From assembly GCA_965203915.1 (NCBI GenBank), contig OZ241918.1, positions 1,568,299 through 1,632,298 on the forward strand: a stretch of 64,000 nt of DNA, written 5' to 3'. Origin of the DNA: JASGCL01 sp965203915. GTDB lineage: Bacteria > Pseudomonadota > Alphaproteobacteria > JASGCL01. A program made the translations under genes and the position numbers. Numbering within the stretch: the stretch's first letter is position 1; the number at the start of each line of letters is the position of its first letter. This document shows positions 50,075 through 58,830 of this stretch, in pieces. The notes under the pieces are model-generated. The model was not told the DNA's origin and searched no databases. It worked only from the letters and a program-made list of their open reading frames with translations.

Positions 50075-50704
50075 TCAACGCGCGTTTTGCAAAAAATATT
50101 TTTTTAATTCTTGGTAAGCCGCGCTAATCTTCTGGAATTCTTCGGTTTTTTGCATGATAAGTTTTTTGGAAGTGGTTTTGATTTTGTCAGGATGCAAGCG
50201 CAATGCCGCGCGGCGATAATTTTCTTTCACCATCGCTAAGTTGACTGGATTTTCTAACCCCAGGGTTTTTAATGCCGCCACCGTGGTTGTGCCCATGACA
50301 AAAACCGCGTCGGGCGCGGCGGCGTGGCGCGATGTTTTATCTTTGCTTCCCGCGGCGTCGGTGCTGATGATACGATAAAGAATTTGCAACGGGTCATCCA
50401 ACACCACATTGGTTTGGGCGCGGTGCACCCCGTCCTTCATCGCAAATGTTGGGCGACGCCAAGTGAGGTCGGCAATTTGGTCATCGACAATTTGTGCGGC
50501 GGTCATGCCGTGATACCAATCCCATTGTTCGTTATAGGCCCTAACATGGGTTTTGCAAAACCACAGGTAAGGTTTGGGCTTTAATTTGGATTGCGGCGCG
50601 GGATACAAACCATCCTCGGGGCAACCTTGATGCTCGCAAGGTCGTTGCTTGGGGTTTTTTTCTTGCATACCCTCCAGGGTGGGTTCTATCGCCGAATTAA
50701 CCAT
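50075..50704 (-). CDS. J-domain (DnaJ-like) protein next to cobS
   Basis: Co-chaperone-type protein of 209 aa. The J domain is C-terminal (residues about 150-205: NYRRAALRLHPDKIKTT...EEFQKISAAYQELKK) with the HPD tripeptide that stimulates DnaK. The N-terminal half has CEHQGCPEDGLYPAP and YLWFCKTHVRAYNEQWDWYHGM, a small Cys/His cluster typical of the alphaproteobacterial family found beside cobS. The client is unknown; association with the CobST complex is inferred from conserved gene order. Divergent from bolA. Confidence 0.9.
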   Translation of the reverse strand: MVNSAIEPTLEGMQEKNPKQRPCEHQGCPEDGLYPAPQSKLKPKPYLWFCKTHVRAYNEQWDWYHGMTAAQIVDDQIADLTWRRPTFAMKDGVHRAQTNVVLDDPLQILYRIISTDAAGSKDKTSRHAAAPDAVFVMGTTTVAALKTLGLENPVNLAMVKENYRRAALRLHPDKIKTTSKKLIMQKTEEFQKISAAYQELKKYFLQNAR

Positions 50705-50826
50705 GATGTTCTTGATATTTTCTTCTTAATGACTTCTGTTTGGCTTCATGATATAAAAATTCTATAGAAAAAACCAGGGCAAAAAAGTTTTAGCCAAACC
50801 CTAGATTCAGCCAACCGCTTAGCATC

Positions 50827-51162
50827 ATGACAAACCGCGTCGCCGATATTATCCAACAAAAAATTTCTACCAACATCACGGTGATAAAATTATCCGTCAT
50901 CAATGATTCGGCGCGGCATGCGGGCCATGCGGGGGTTGCCGAGAGCAGTGATGACAGCAAGACCAGTAAGGTTTCCAAGGTTTTCACGGGCGAAACCCAT
51001 TTTATCGTCACCATTATCAGCGATGATTTTGTCGGGCTAAACCGTGTCGATAGGCAAAGAAAAATTTATAAATTGTTGAGCGACTACATGCCCAAACCCA
51101 TCCATGCCCTTAACCTACAATGCTTAACCCAAGCCGAAGCCGCCGCGCAAAATATATTTTAA
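50827..51162 (+). CDS. BolA-family protein
   Basis: Small BolA protein of 111 aa, which with monothiol glutaredoxin carries or senses Fe-S clusters. SARHAGHAGV (the His of the class II-fold signature SxxHxGH), ETHFIVTIISDDFVGLNRVDRQRKIYKLL and PIHALNLQCLTQAEA complete the family pattern. A serine/lysine-rich loop (SSDDSKTSKVSKV) between the motifs is longer than usual. It is divergent from the J-domain gene, and its stop codon overlaps the stop of the convergent CocE-type gene. Confidence 0.92.
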   Translation: MTNRVADIIQQKISTNITVIKLSVINDSARHAGHAGVAESSDDSKTSKVSKVFTGETHFIVTIISDDFVGLNRVDRQRKIYKLLSDYMPKPIHALNLQCLTQAEAAAQNIF

Positions 51163-53309
51163 AAGAATTCGCGCTTCATTTTTTCTTTCCATTTTTTGTT
51201 AAAAAACACCGCCCCGTCAAGCGTCACGGTGAGGTCGCCCTCGATATAAATAAAATCTTTGTCGCAATAATAAACCGAATGCCCCTTGGATTGGCTTGCG
51301 AATTTTTTTATCACTTCGCCATCGCAACTTTTGCCATCTTCGTTCAGGCGATGATTATTGATATAGGTATATTCCAACCGCGCCGACAGTGGGTCGCCCG
51401 CGATGATGCTATAATCGGATAGTATGGCTTCTTGCCATTCGGTATCATGGTCGGGGTGGTGCGACCAGCCATATATCGATTCCTGGCGCAAATGCACCCT
51501 GCCATCGGGGTCGGTGGTTTTTTCATAGGTCATTTTTTCTTCGTTTTCATTGTAAATATTGTGCGGGTGGGGAACATCGTCCATATTAATGGTCGGCAAA
51601 GCAATGATATTTTTATTTTTTAATTGCGGCAAGATAAGGCGCGAGGCACGCAAATCAACATCCGCCACAAAATCAAACGGCGGCGGTAGGCAGGCTGGAA
51701 AATAATGGGTGCTGAGGGCGAGGCGCAACCTATGGCCAGGCAACATGGTATAACCCATCGACAAAAGGTCAATAACAATGGCGGTATCCTGCCCCGCGAC
51801 CATCGGGGTCGGGGCGGGGTTATGCTGGCCCGCAATAAATTTCTCAACATCGCGCCGCCCATGGCGATGCGCCAGGTTAAGGCAGCCATGGGTAATAAGA
51901 TTAGCCGTGCCGTCGGGGTGAACATCGACCAGGCGCACCATGATGTTGCCAAATGGCTGTTCGGTTTTTAATGTCAGTTGCAATTGCGCCCTGCCCAACA
52001 GATCAAGTTCTTTGTCAAACGCCGCGGTTTCAAAACATAAAGATTTATCATCATCGGCCTGTTGGTCTTTTGCATATTCTTTTAATGTCACGGGAAATTG
52101 TTTGCCATAACATGCCCCCACCGTTTCCACGGTTTTTAATTGGGCGCGTTCTTCGCCCGCGCCCTTACCATCATTTTTCGGCGAAAGTTCGCCATTCGCC
52201 CGCAAATACAATGTCATGTTATCTTTTTCGATATCACCCACATTAACCCCAACCCAATCGCCCGCCACCCGTTGATTATCTTTGTTGATTGGCTTGCCAG
52301 CCCTTATTAAAAAGGCGCGAAACGCGGGCCAATTTTCTACTTTATTTTTTTCATCCTGTGTTGCGGCGGGTTTTAACCACCGCCCAAACCATTGCCGCAT
52401 GTCTTGATGAAAATCATAATTGGGTTCGGGTTGCCCCCAATGTGGGTAAGAATGCCCCCACGGCCCCATCATGCCGCGCGCCGTGTTGGGCCAATAACGC
52501 AGTGTGTCGGCGGGGGCATCGGCATAGCAATCATACCAACCGCCAATTGCCAAAATTGGCACGGGTAATTTTTTATTTGCTTTGGCTTCGGCCAAGGCCT
52601 TAGCCAACGAACCATGTCGCCAATAATCGTCTCGGGTTGCATGATGTTTCCATATCGGGCTTTGGAAAAAAACCTTATCCAACCTCTTGCGCCACAGGTC
52701 GCGCCAATTGCTGCCCTGCACCTGGGGGTCGGGTGGTGTGCCCGCGATGGATAACATCGATGCCCCCCAATAGGTCGAACCAAAAAGTGGTATCCCGCCT
52801 TTGTAATGAAGGTCTTCATGATAACGGTCTATCATGAAATCGGCGGAGATAACCGCCGCCAGCCCAGGCACCGCGGTGGCCGCGGCCAGCGCGCTGTTGT
52901 TGCCGCCCCATGAATAACCTATCATCCCCACCTTGCCATTACAAAAATCTTGTTGGCTAAAAAATTCGATAACCGTGGCAATATCGCCCTGTTCATGGGG
53001 CGTCATTTCATCTTCCATAAAACCTTCTGAATCGCCAAAGCCACGAAAGTCAACCCGCACGCCAATAAACCCATGGCGCGCCATAACATAATGGTTGCTG
53101 TTGTCATTATCAGATGTGCAGTCGCGGCGGCGATAAGCCAATTGTTCCAATATCACAGGGCAGCGATTATTTTTGGGGTCGTCAAATGTTGCGCGCGGCA
53201 CCCAAACCCTTGCCGCCAACCGCACGCCATCCTTCATGGTTATAAACACGGGGTCGCACACCACCACGCCGTCATCTTTTATCACATGATATTTGAAAAT
53301 ATTTTTCAT
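51159..53309 (-). CDS. CocE/NonD-family (X-Pro dipeptidyl-peptidase S15-like) hydrolase
   Basis: Alpha/beta-hydrolase of 716 aa. ITMKDGVRLAARVWVPRAT opens the family; RVDFRGFGDSEG and the nucleophile elbow GYSWGGNNSALAAAT (Ser) follow. The acid and His of the triad lie around GWYDCYADAP and GPWGHSYPHW. The C-terminal jelly-roll domain (LGRAQLQLTLKTEQPFGNIMVRLVDVHPDGTANLITHGCLNL) is the PepX_C type. Substrates in this family include esters, cocaine and acyl peptides; here unknown. No signal peptide, so probably cytoplasmic. The length is longer than many CocE enzymes because of a C-terminal extension. Confidence 0.9.
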   Translation of the reverse strand: MKNIFKYHVIKDDGVVVCDPVFITMKDGVRLAARVWVPRATFDDPKNNRCPVILEQLAYRRRDCTSDNDNSNHYVMARHGFIGVRVDFRGFGDSEGFMEDEMTPHEQGDIATVIEFFSQQDFCNGKVGMIGYSWGGNNSALAAATAVPGLAAVISADFMIDRYHEDLHYKGGIPLFGSTYWGASMLSIAGTPPDPQVQGSNWRDLWRKRLDKVFFQSPIWKHHATRDDYWRHGSLAKALAEAKANKKLPVPILAIGGWYDCYADAPADTLRYWPNTARGMMGPWGHSYPHWGQPEPNYDFHQDMRQWFGRWLKPAATQDEKNKVENWPAFRAFLIRAGKPINKDNQRVAGDWVGVNVGDIEKDNMTLYLRANGELSPKNDGKGAGEERAQLKTVETVGACYGKQFPVTLKEYAKDQQADDDKSLCFETAAFDKELDLLGRAQLQLTLKTEQPFGNIMVRLVDVHPDGTANLITHGCLNLAHRHGRRDVEKFIAGQHNPAPTPMVAGQDTAIVIDLLSMGYTMLPGHRLRLALSTHYFPACLPPPFDFVADVDLRASRLILPQLKNKNIIALPTINMDDVPHPHNIYNENEEKMTYEKTTDPDGRVHLRQESIYGWSHHPDHDTEWQEAILSDYSIIAGDPLSARLEYTYINNHRLNEDGKSCDGEVIKKFASQSKGHSVYYCDKDFIYIEGDLTVTLDGAVFFNKKWKEKMKREFF

Positions 53310-53422
53310 AACCCGCGTCCTTTATCCCCCGCTTCGTCTGCTACAGAAAATTTGCCCTGGAAACTAGGCTACGGTTTTCCATTTTGAAAGTCAAGCGAGC
53401 GACCAGATTTTTTTGCTAAAAT

Positions 53423-54208
53423 TTATTTTCGGCAATAGCGGTCCCATAATTTCGGTAAAAAACGCCACCAATATTTTTTGTATAAACGCGTGGCAAGCAA
53501 TGGCGCGGTATGATTGTTTTTTTGACGCGGGTCGGTTTCATCGCTTAAGGTGGCGGTGCCCATTTGTTTGCGCAAAATAGAAAATATCGATTGGTCATGG
53601 CGATGTTCTTTAAAACCCTTGTCATTCGCCGTCAGCGATGGGCTGTCGTCTATGGCATGGTAATCATCGCTTGCCACCCGCAACCACGTTTCAACCAGCC
53701 TGAGGCTGGCAGGCGATTTTTTTAAAAACCAAACGCCACCCAACAATTGCCCGCTGTTTTTTATTTTGCTGTCGGCATTAAGTTTTATCAGCAGGTCATT
53801 TTTCGTCCAATGTTTTTCTAACAATCTTGTTTGAAATGACAAAACGCCGTGCGGCGAGGCATTAACCATTTTTATATAATGCGCCATGCGTTTTTTCGCC
53901 GCGGTATCGTAACGGATGGTGCAGCCCGCGTCGGCAAAGCATAAAACATCGCCGTCATTCATGTCTTGCATGACTTGCCACACCAATTGCGGTCGCCATA
54001 ACCAATAACCAAAGCCGCGCGGGTGGTTGACAATAAATTGTTGGTGCCGCGCCCAGAAACTTGGCGTCAGATCTTTTTCAGAACAACCCATAACAATATC
54101 AAAATAACCCGAAGCCTTGGCTTCGTCCATTATGCGCCGCACCGAAAAACGCGGCGGATGCAACCAGGTGCCTTTTTCATTGGCGAAGGTCATGAAATAA
54201 ATCTTCAT
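53423..54208 (-). CDS. Putative glycosyltransferase (GFGYWLWRP family)
   Basis: Soluble protein of 261 aa. YFMTFANEKG, then HPRGFGYWLWRPQLVWQVMQDMNDGDVLCFADAGCTIRY resembles the GT-A-like sugar transferases with a GxGYWxWKP motif and a DAG metal-binding motif instead of DXD; NSGQLLGGVWFLKK and EHRHDQSIFSILRK support that. I recognise the pattern but not a named family member. The ATG at 54208 is preceded by GGGTAAAG; the longer frame adds 26 residues without similarity. Single gene between the CocE-type hydrolase and rpmG. Confidence 0.62.
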   Translation of the reverse strand: MKIYFMTFANEKGTWLHPPRFSVRRIMDEAKASGYFDIVMGCSEKDLTPSFWARHQQFIVNHPRGFGYWLWRPQLVWQVMQDMNDGDVLCFADAGCTIRYDTAAKKRMAHYIKMVNASPHGVLSFQTRLLEKHWTKNDLLIKLNADSKIKNSGQLLGGVWFLKKSPASLRLVETWLRVASDDYHAIDDSPSLTANDKGFKEHRHDQSIFSILRKQMGTATLSDETDPRQKNNHTAPLLATRLYKKYWWRFLPKLWDRYCRK

Positions 54209-54294
54209 GGCTTTACCCAAAAAACAACAATGATAGGTAACAAGTATTTTGTAGGCATGATGGCAAATTGCCACACCGCGCGCCAAGAGCGAGA

Positions 54295-54462
54295 TTATTT
54301 AATTTTATATTCTTTAAAAGCAACGTGCTTACGCACCACGGGGTCGTATTTTTTGAATTCTAATTTTTCTGTCAGTTGGCGTGGATTCTTGGTCGTCACA
54401 TAATAAAAACCAGTGTCAGCCGTGCTGACCAATTTGATACGAATGGTTGCTGGTTTTGCCAT
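54295..54462 (-). CDS. rpmG: 50S ribosomal protein L33
   Basis: Small ribosomal protein of 55 residues: MAKPATIRIKLVSTADTGFYYVTTKN, then KLEFKKYDPVVRKHVAFKEYKIK, the complete alphaproteobacterial L33 pattern without the zinc Cys motif. The start at 54462 is set by homology; a frame 12 codons longer is unlikely. Confidence 0.97.
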   Translation of the reverse strand: MAKPATIRIKLVSTADTGFYYVTTKNPRQLTEKLEFKKYDPVVRKHVAFKEYKIK

Positions 54463-54648
54463 GATTAGGCAGTAGCCCAAAGTAAGAAGTCTTGTCAAGA
54501 TATTTTAAAGCCTATTTTGCACGATATTTTTATCGGCGATTTGTAAGTTATGTCGCCGCCGCGCTTTACCGACCCTTATCGCTCTTGCCTCCCCACTTTC
54601 TATTGTGGTTATAATTGTCTATGGTAAAGGTTATAAGGTAAAATAAAA

Positions 54649-55446
54649 ATGAAAAATTTATTACAGGTCGCTTTGCAATGCTCGCTTGCCGCCAGCCAAG
54701 CCATTATGGATTATTACAACGCAGGAAATTTTAACATCACCATCAAGCCCGATAAAAGCCCCGTCACGCCCGCCGACATGGCGTCACACAATATTTTTAG
54801 CAACCTGTTGGCGCAACATTTCCCCACCATCCCCTTGGTCAGCGAAGAAGATTTTCATCCAAATTCTTTTCCCCCCGCCAGCAAATATTTTTTGTTGGAT
54901 CCGCTTGACGGCACCAAAGAATTTATCAAAAAAAGCGGAGAATTTTCTATCAGCCTCGGCCTTATTGAAAATAATATGCCTGTTTTTGGTGCCATATTTC
55001 ACCCCGCCACCAACATGGGTTATTTTGGCGGCACATGTATGAACCATGAAACCATTGTCGATGCAGCGGGCCAGGTTGACCAAGCCATTTATTTTTATGA
55101 CGGCACGAATTTTCAATTGCGAACCAAACCAAAAAATTTACCCTTTGCCGCGGCGGTGTTATCAATGAATGACATGCGCCCCGAACGATTCGAAAAAATG
55201 ATTGGTAAAAAAATTGAAAAGACTTGCTACCGCGGCAGCGCGTTAAAATTCTTTTCTTTGTTCGATGGTTCCGCCAATTATTACCCGCGCACCGCCCCCT
55301 GTTGCGAATGGGATATTGCGGGCGGGCACGCCCTTATCAACCAATTGGGGGGGAAACTGATAGCTATCGACGAAAACAACCAGGCCCATCCTATGTCATA
55401 TGGGAAGGCAAACGCCAGAAGCGGTCATTTCCTATGTTCGTTATAA
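54649..55446 (+). CDS. cysQ: 3'(2'),5'-bisphosphate nucleotidase CysQ
   Basis: IMPase-fold phosphatase that removes the 3'-phosphate of PAP or PAPS in sulfur metabolism. IKPDKSPVTPADMASHNI and LVSEED (metal Glu pair), YFLLDPLDGTKEFIKKSGEFSISLGLIE (DPLDGT signature with CysQ-type KEF) and the C-terminal CCEWDIAGGHALINQLGGKL (WD metal site) are all present. The length of 265 aa is normal. lipB starts 18 bp downstream and may be cotranscribed. Confidence 0.92.
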   Translation: MKNLLQVALQCSLAASQAIMDYYNAGNFNITIKPDKSPVTPADMASHNIFSNLLAQHFPTIPLVSEEDFHPNSFPPASKYFLLDPLDGTKEFIKKSGEFSISLGLIENNMPVFGAIFHPATNMGYFGGTCMNHETIVDAAGQVDQAIYFYDGTNFQLRTKPKNLPFAAAVLSMNDMRPERFEKMIGKKIEKTCYRGSALKFFSLFDGSANYYPRTAPCCEWDIAGGHALINQLGGKLIAIDENNQAHPMSYGKANARSGHFLCSL

Positions 55447-55464
55447 AAATAAAATAAAAATATC

Positions 55465-56289
55465 ATGGCGAGAGAAATAGAATGGGAAGTTAGTCAAGGG
55501 TTGGTCCATTACCCATTCGCCATGGATAAAATGAACGACAGGGTGCAAGCCATCAAGAACGATATGGCGGGCGACATGATCTGGTGCCTGGAACATGCGC
55601 CAACCTACACCGCGGGCACGGGCGCAAATAACGAACCCGCGGTGGAAAGCAATAACCCAAACAATATACCCACCCCAAGCCCTGCGCCATCGACCATCAA
55701 CAGCACCGACATTATTAACACGGGGCGGGGTGGACAAATAACCTGGCACGGGCCAGGGCAACGGGTATGCTATGTGATGCTGGACTTAGCCGCCTGGGAC
55801 CTCAATGCTCATCAATTTGTGCAATATTTGTTGGCTTGGGGGCAGGAAGCTCTAAGGCTGTTGGGCATTCAAACATTCATCCCGCCCGATAAGGATAAAA
55901 TAGGCCTATGGGTAGCAGCAAAGGGCGCAACGGGTAATGTAGAAAATCATGAGGCAGCCGCCAACAGCAAGAATAAAATTGCCGACAAAATTTGCGCCAT
56001 TGGCGTGCGGTTATCGCCTGGGGCATCGCCCGCCCATAACGCCGCGCCTAATCAAAAAAGCGAACAAACAAACCAGCAAGCAAGCAGAAAATTGATTTCA
56101 AGCCACGGTATTGCCATCAACCTATGCCCCGACCTGCGGGCTTTTGATGCCATTGTGCCCTGTGGCATTACCGACCCGCGCTATGGCGTAACATCCATCC
56201 AACAACAGGGGCGCGATATAACATTTGCGCAACTTGACGAAGCCTTGCAATTGGCGTGGAAAAGCGTCATGAAGAGTCATGTAAAATAA
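55465..56289 (+). CDS. lipB: Octanoyl-ACP:protein N-octanoyltransferase LipB
   Basis: Transfers octanoate from ACP to lipoyl domains. WCLEHAPTYTAGTG, NTGRGGQITWHGPGQRVCYVMLDL (RGGxxTxHGPGQ), the catalytic Lys in KICAIGVRL and SSHGIAINLCPDLRAFDAIVPCGI with the catalytic Cys are all conserved. At 274 residues it is longer than the usual 210-230. Two low-complexity inserts (residues about 54-80, Asn/Pro/Ser-rich, and about 153-213 in two pieces, Ala/Asn/Gln-rich) lie in surface loops on either side of the catalytic Lys. They keep the core intact, so the enzyme should be active. It follows cysQ. Confidence 0.93.
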   Translation: MAREIEWEVSQGLVHYPFAMDKMNDRVQAIKNDMAGDMIWCLEHAPTYTAGTGANNEPAVESNNPNNIPTPSPAPSTINSTDIINTGRGGQITWHGPGQRVCYVMLDLAAWDLNAHQFVQYLLAWGQEALRLLGIQTFIPPDKDKIGLWVAAKGATGNVENHEAAANSKNKIADKICAIGVRLSPGASPAHNAAPNQKSEQTNQQASRKLISSHGIAINLCPDLRAFDAIVPCGITDPRYGVTSIQQQGRDITFAQLDEALQLAWKSVMKSHVK

Positions 56290-56432
56290 AAATGATAAAA
56301 AAGAATGCAAAAGAAATAAAAATAGGCTAAGAAAGGCGAAACATAGCCCAAAAACAACCAAAACAAAAAAATGAATTTTTAGTTTGAAAAAGATATAAAA
56401 AATAGCTAGTAGTTAAGTAAGAATATTTAAAA

Positions 56433-57467
56433 ATGTTAGTCAAAAGAATCTCCAATTTATTTTTTACCGATGTAGCCATTGACTTGGGGACGGCCAACAC
56501 GCTGATATATATTCGTGGCAAAGGCATTGTGCTTAACGAACCATCCATTGTTACGGTGCGCGACATTCGTGGCAGAAAAGTTGTGGAAGCGGTTGGCGAA
56601 GAAGCCAAACGGATGCAAGGCAAAACCCCCGAAGATGTTGTCACCATTCGCCCCTTACGCGACGGGGTGGTTGCCGATTTCGAAGTGGCCGAAGCCATGA
56701 TAAAATATTTTATGAAAAAGGTTGTGCCCACCCATTTTTTAAAAAGCCCGCTTATTGTGGTTAGTATTCCATCGGGCGCAACACCCGTGGAACGCCGCGC
56801 CATTCAGGAATCGGTTGAGTCGGCGGGTGCGCGCCGTGTTTATCTTATCGAAGAACCCATGGCGGCGGCAATTGGTGCCGACTTGCCCGTTAATGATCCC
56901 AGCGGTTTGATGATTGTCGATATCGGCGGCGGCACGACCGAGGTTGCCGTTATATCGCTGGGCGGTTTGGTTTATGCCGCGTCGTTGCGCGTGGCGGGCG
57001 ACCGTATGAACGAAGCCATTATCGATTATGTAAGAAAAAAAATGCGCATGGTGATTGGCGAATCCACCGCCGAGCTTATCAAGCATAATATCGGCACGGC
57101 ATGGTATGCCAAAAAAGAACCCATTCAAAAAATGCGTATCAAGGGACGAAAAGTTGATGAAGGTCGTTTGTTAGAAGAAGATATTGACGAAAACCAAGTT
57201 GCCGACGCGTTGCAGGGGACACTTCGTCAAATTGCCGAAGCCATTAAAAAAGCCATGGAAGCAACCCCGCCCGAATTGGCGGCCGATCTGGTCGACAGGG
57301 GTATTATGTTGACGGGTGGCGGCGCGTTGTTGCGCAACATCGCGCGTTATATCAGTGCCGAATCTGGCTTGCCCGTTTTAACTTCTGAAAATCCGTTGGA
57401 ATGCGTGGTGCGCGGCGCGGGTAAGGCACTTGAAGATTTCGAAAAATATCGCTCGGTCTTGATTTAA
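56433..57467 (+). CDS. mreB: Rod shape-determining protein MreB
   Basis: Bacterial actin that guides side-wall peptidoglycan synthesis. 344 aa. FFTDVAIDLGTANTLIYIRGKGIVLNEPSIV (phosphate 1), VVVSIPSGATPVERRAIQESVE, LIEEPMAAAIGADLPV, LMIVDIGGGTTEVAVISLGG (phosphate 2) and GIMLTGGGALLRNI (adenosine motif) are in order. It is a canonical length. mreC and mreD, normally next, are not present: 900 bp of sequence without a clear gene follow. There is no recognisable ribosome-binding site (AAGTAAG is weak). Confidence 0.97.
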   Translation: MLVKRISNLFFTDVAIDLGTANTLIYIRGKGIVLNEPSIVTVRDIRGRKVVEAVGEEAKRMQGKTPEDVVTIRPLRDGVVADFEVAEAMIKYFMKKVVPTHFLKSPLIVVSIPSGATPVERRAIQESVESAGARRVYLIEEPMAAAIGADLPVNDPSGLMIVDIGGGTTEVAVISLGGLVYAASLRVAGDRMNEAIIDYVRKKMRMVIGESTAELIKHNIGTAWYAKKEPIQKMRIKGRKVDEGRLLEEDIDENQVADALQGTLRQIAEAIKKAMEATPPELAADLVDRGIMLTGGGALLRNIARYISAESGLPVLTSENPLECVVRGAGKALEDFEKYRSVLI

Positions 57468-58384
57468 CCTCAACGCGCAGGGGGCGGGCGATTATCGTCA
57501 AGCCTTGCTGGTTATGAGCGGTTATCGGTTTCATTTCCCCATTGCCATTTGTTATGTAAAAAATTGTTGCTTGCCGTGACGGGCATGTTGTTATCGCCAT
57601 CACGCATGGGCGGATCTTATCATGTGGTGTTTTCAACAACGCGATGTCGTTGCTGTCATTTGGTGGCACCAAATGACAGCCGACAAGCAAAAGAACCTCA
57701 TCATGTAGCATGTAAAAGCTTCAATTTTTTTATTTACGCGCAAGAAGGAAAAAATAACCAGTATTTCAGGAAATTAAATAATATTTTTATTGACAACCAC
57801 GGGCTTTCTTTTTAGAATTGAAGATGAGGATGTTTCAGATATAAAAATTTTATGTCGCAAAAATATCAATTTGTGAAACAATAGAAGTATCAAATTGTAG
57901 GGGCTATAAGTGGCGTAAACCATTCTCTTTAGGGGACAAATGGGACAGCGGTGGTAATGTTATCATACATCAACACCGCACGGGGACGTAGCAATATGAA
58001 ACTGGGAAGAAAAACCTGGAGGAAGCCCCTGTAAAAAATTCATGAAAAAAATTCATGAAAAAAGCCAATGAAATGAATCACAAGCCTCGTTAATTTATTA
58101 TCGCCCTATTCCTTGGTGCTTACAAATTACCCTGGCCTTTCAACGGGTGCGATGGCACGCCATTATAAACCGCCCAAATATTAATTGGCGAGCAGGCGTT
58201 AAAATTGACCAGCAGTTTTAATAAAAAATAAGGAATTTTGTTTGGCGTCAACGGGCAAGAAAACCGCGAGCAAACAGGGATAAAGGAGCATAAAGCGGGA
58301 CTAACCTTCAAGCGGGCAACATCGGGACACGACAAATGGGGACAGCAAGGGATAAGCAACGGGACGAGAAAGAGAAAAACTATC
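57468..58384. other. Long intergenic region after mreB with a cruciform palindrome
   Basis: About 900 bp in which I support no gene. It contains a perfect 14-bp palindrome (GCTGTCATTTGGTG at 57652-57665 pairing with 57667-57680, centre G), extended by TGTCG/CGACA outside (57645-57685); no T-run follows, so it is not a classic terminator. From about 58255 to 58375 GGGA(C/T)A-type G-triplets recur (GGGATAAAGG, GCGGGAC, CGGGACACG, GGGGACAG, GGGATAAG, CGGGACG). A minus-strand frame (58120-58440) is not recognisable. The sequence could be a decayed mreC or an insertion, which I cannot decide. Confidence 0.5.
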
Positions 58385-58654
58385 ATGATAAACAGTATCA
58401 GCCACCAACCCCTAAAAACCATTTCCGCATTATACGACAACTTGTCGCATGTTTACGCAACGGTATCGAACAAAATTGATAAAGCGAAAGTAGTGGGCGA
58501 AAAAATGTCGAAAAAAATGTCGCAAGGCAAAGAGCAGATGAAGAAAGCTGGCAAAGACTTAGAACGCAAAGTCGCAAAAACTGCCAGCAAAGCCAGATCT
58601 GGCGGCGAAGGCATCCTAAAAAAAATTGCCAAAAAACTTACAGGGCAAGGTTAG
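58385..58654 (+). CDS. Small basic Lys-rich protein of unknown function
   Basis: Open frame of 89 codons from the ATG at 58385, with GAGAAAGAG about 10 nt upstream. The product is strongly basic: NKIDKAKVVGEKMSKKMSQGKEQMKKAGKDLERKVAKTA is a long amphipathic helix with regular Lys/Ala/Gly spacing, reminiscent of stress proteins and histone-like tails, then GEGILKKIAKKLTGQG. There is no signal peptide. I do not recognise a family. The frame can be extended 49 codons upstream but that part is low in similarity to real protein. Confidence 0.5.
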   Translation: MINSISHQPLKTISALYDNLSHVYATVSNKIDKAKVVGEKMSKKMSQGKEQMKKAGKDLERKVAKTASKARSGGEGILKKIAKKLTGQG

Positions 58655-58830
58655 TCAGCATGAAGAAAAAGTTAGGTGGGATATTTTCTGCCTAACTTTT
58701 TCTATCTTATAACTTCTTTCATTTTTTTTATCTTTCATTTTCTATCTTTCATTTTTTATCTTTCAGGGCAAGCGCGCTGTTCTCTTAAAAAAAACAACAT
58801 ATCAACCACATAATGGCAAAGCGAGGTCCC

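Noticed and set aside
57645..57685. Rho-independent terminator for mreB
   Set aside because: The stem is perfect but neither side is followed by a T-run and it lies about 180 bp after the stop; I list it only as a palindrome.
58120..58440. 106-codon minus-strand ORF after mreB
   Set aside because: No family similarity; it overlaps the start of the small basic ORF and the G-triplet repeats. It could be a decayed fragment, but this cannot be supported.
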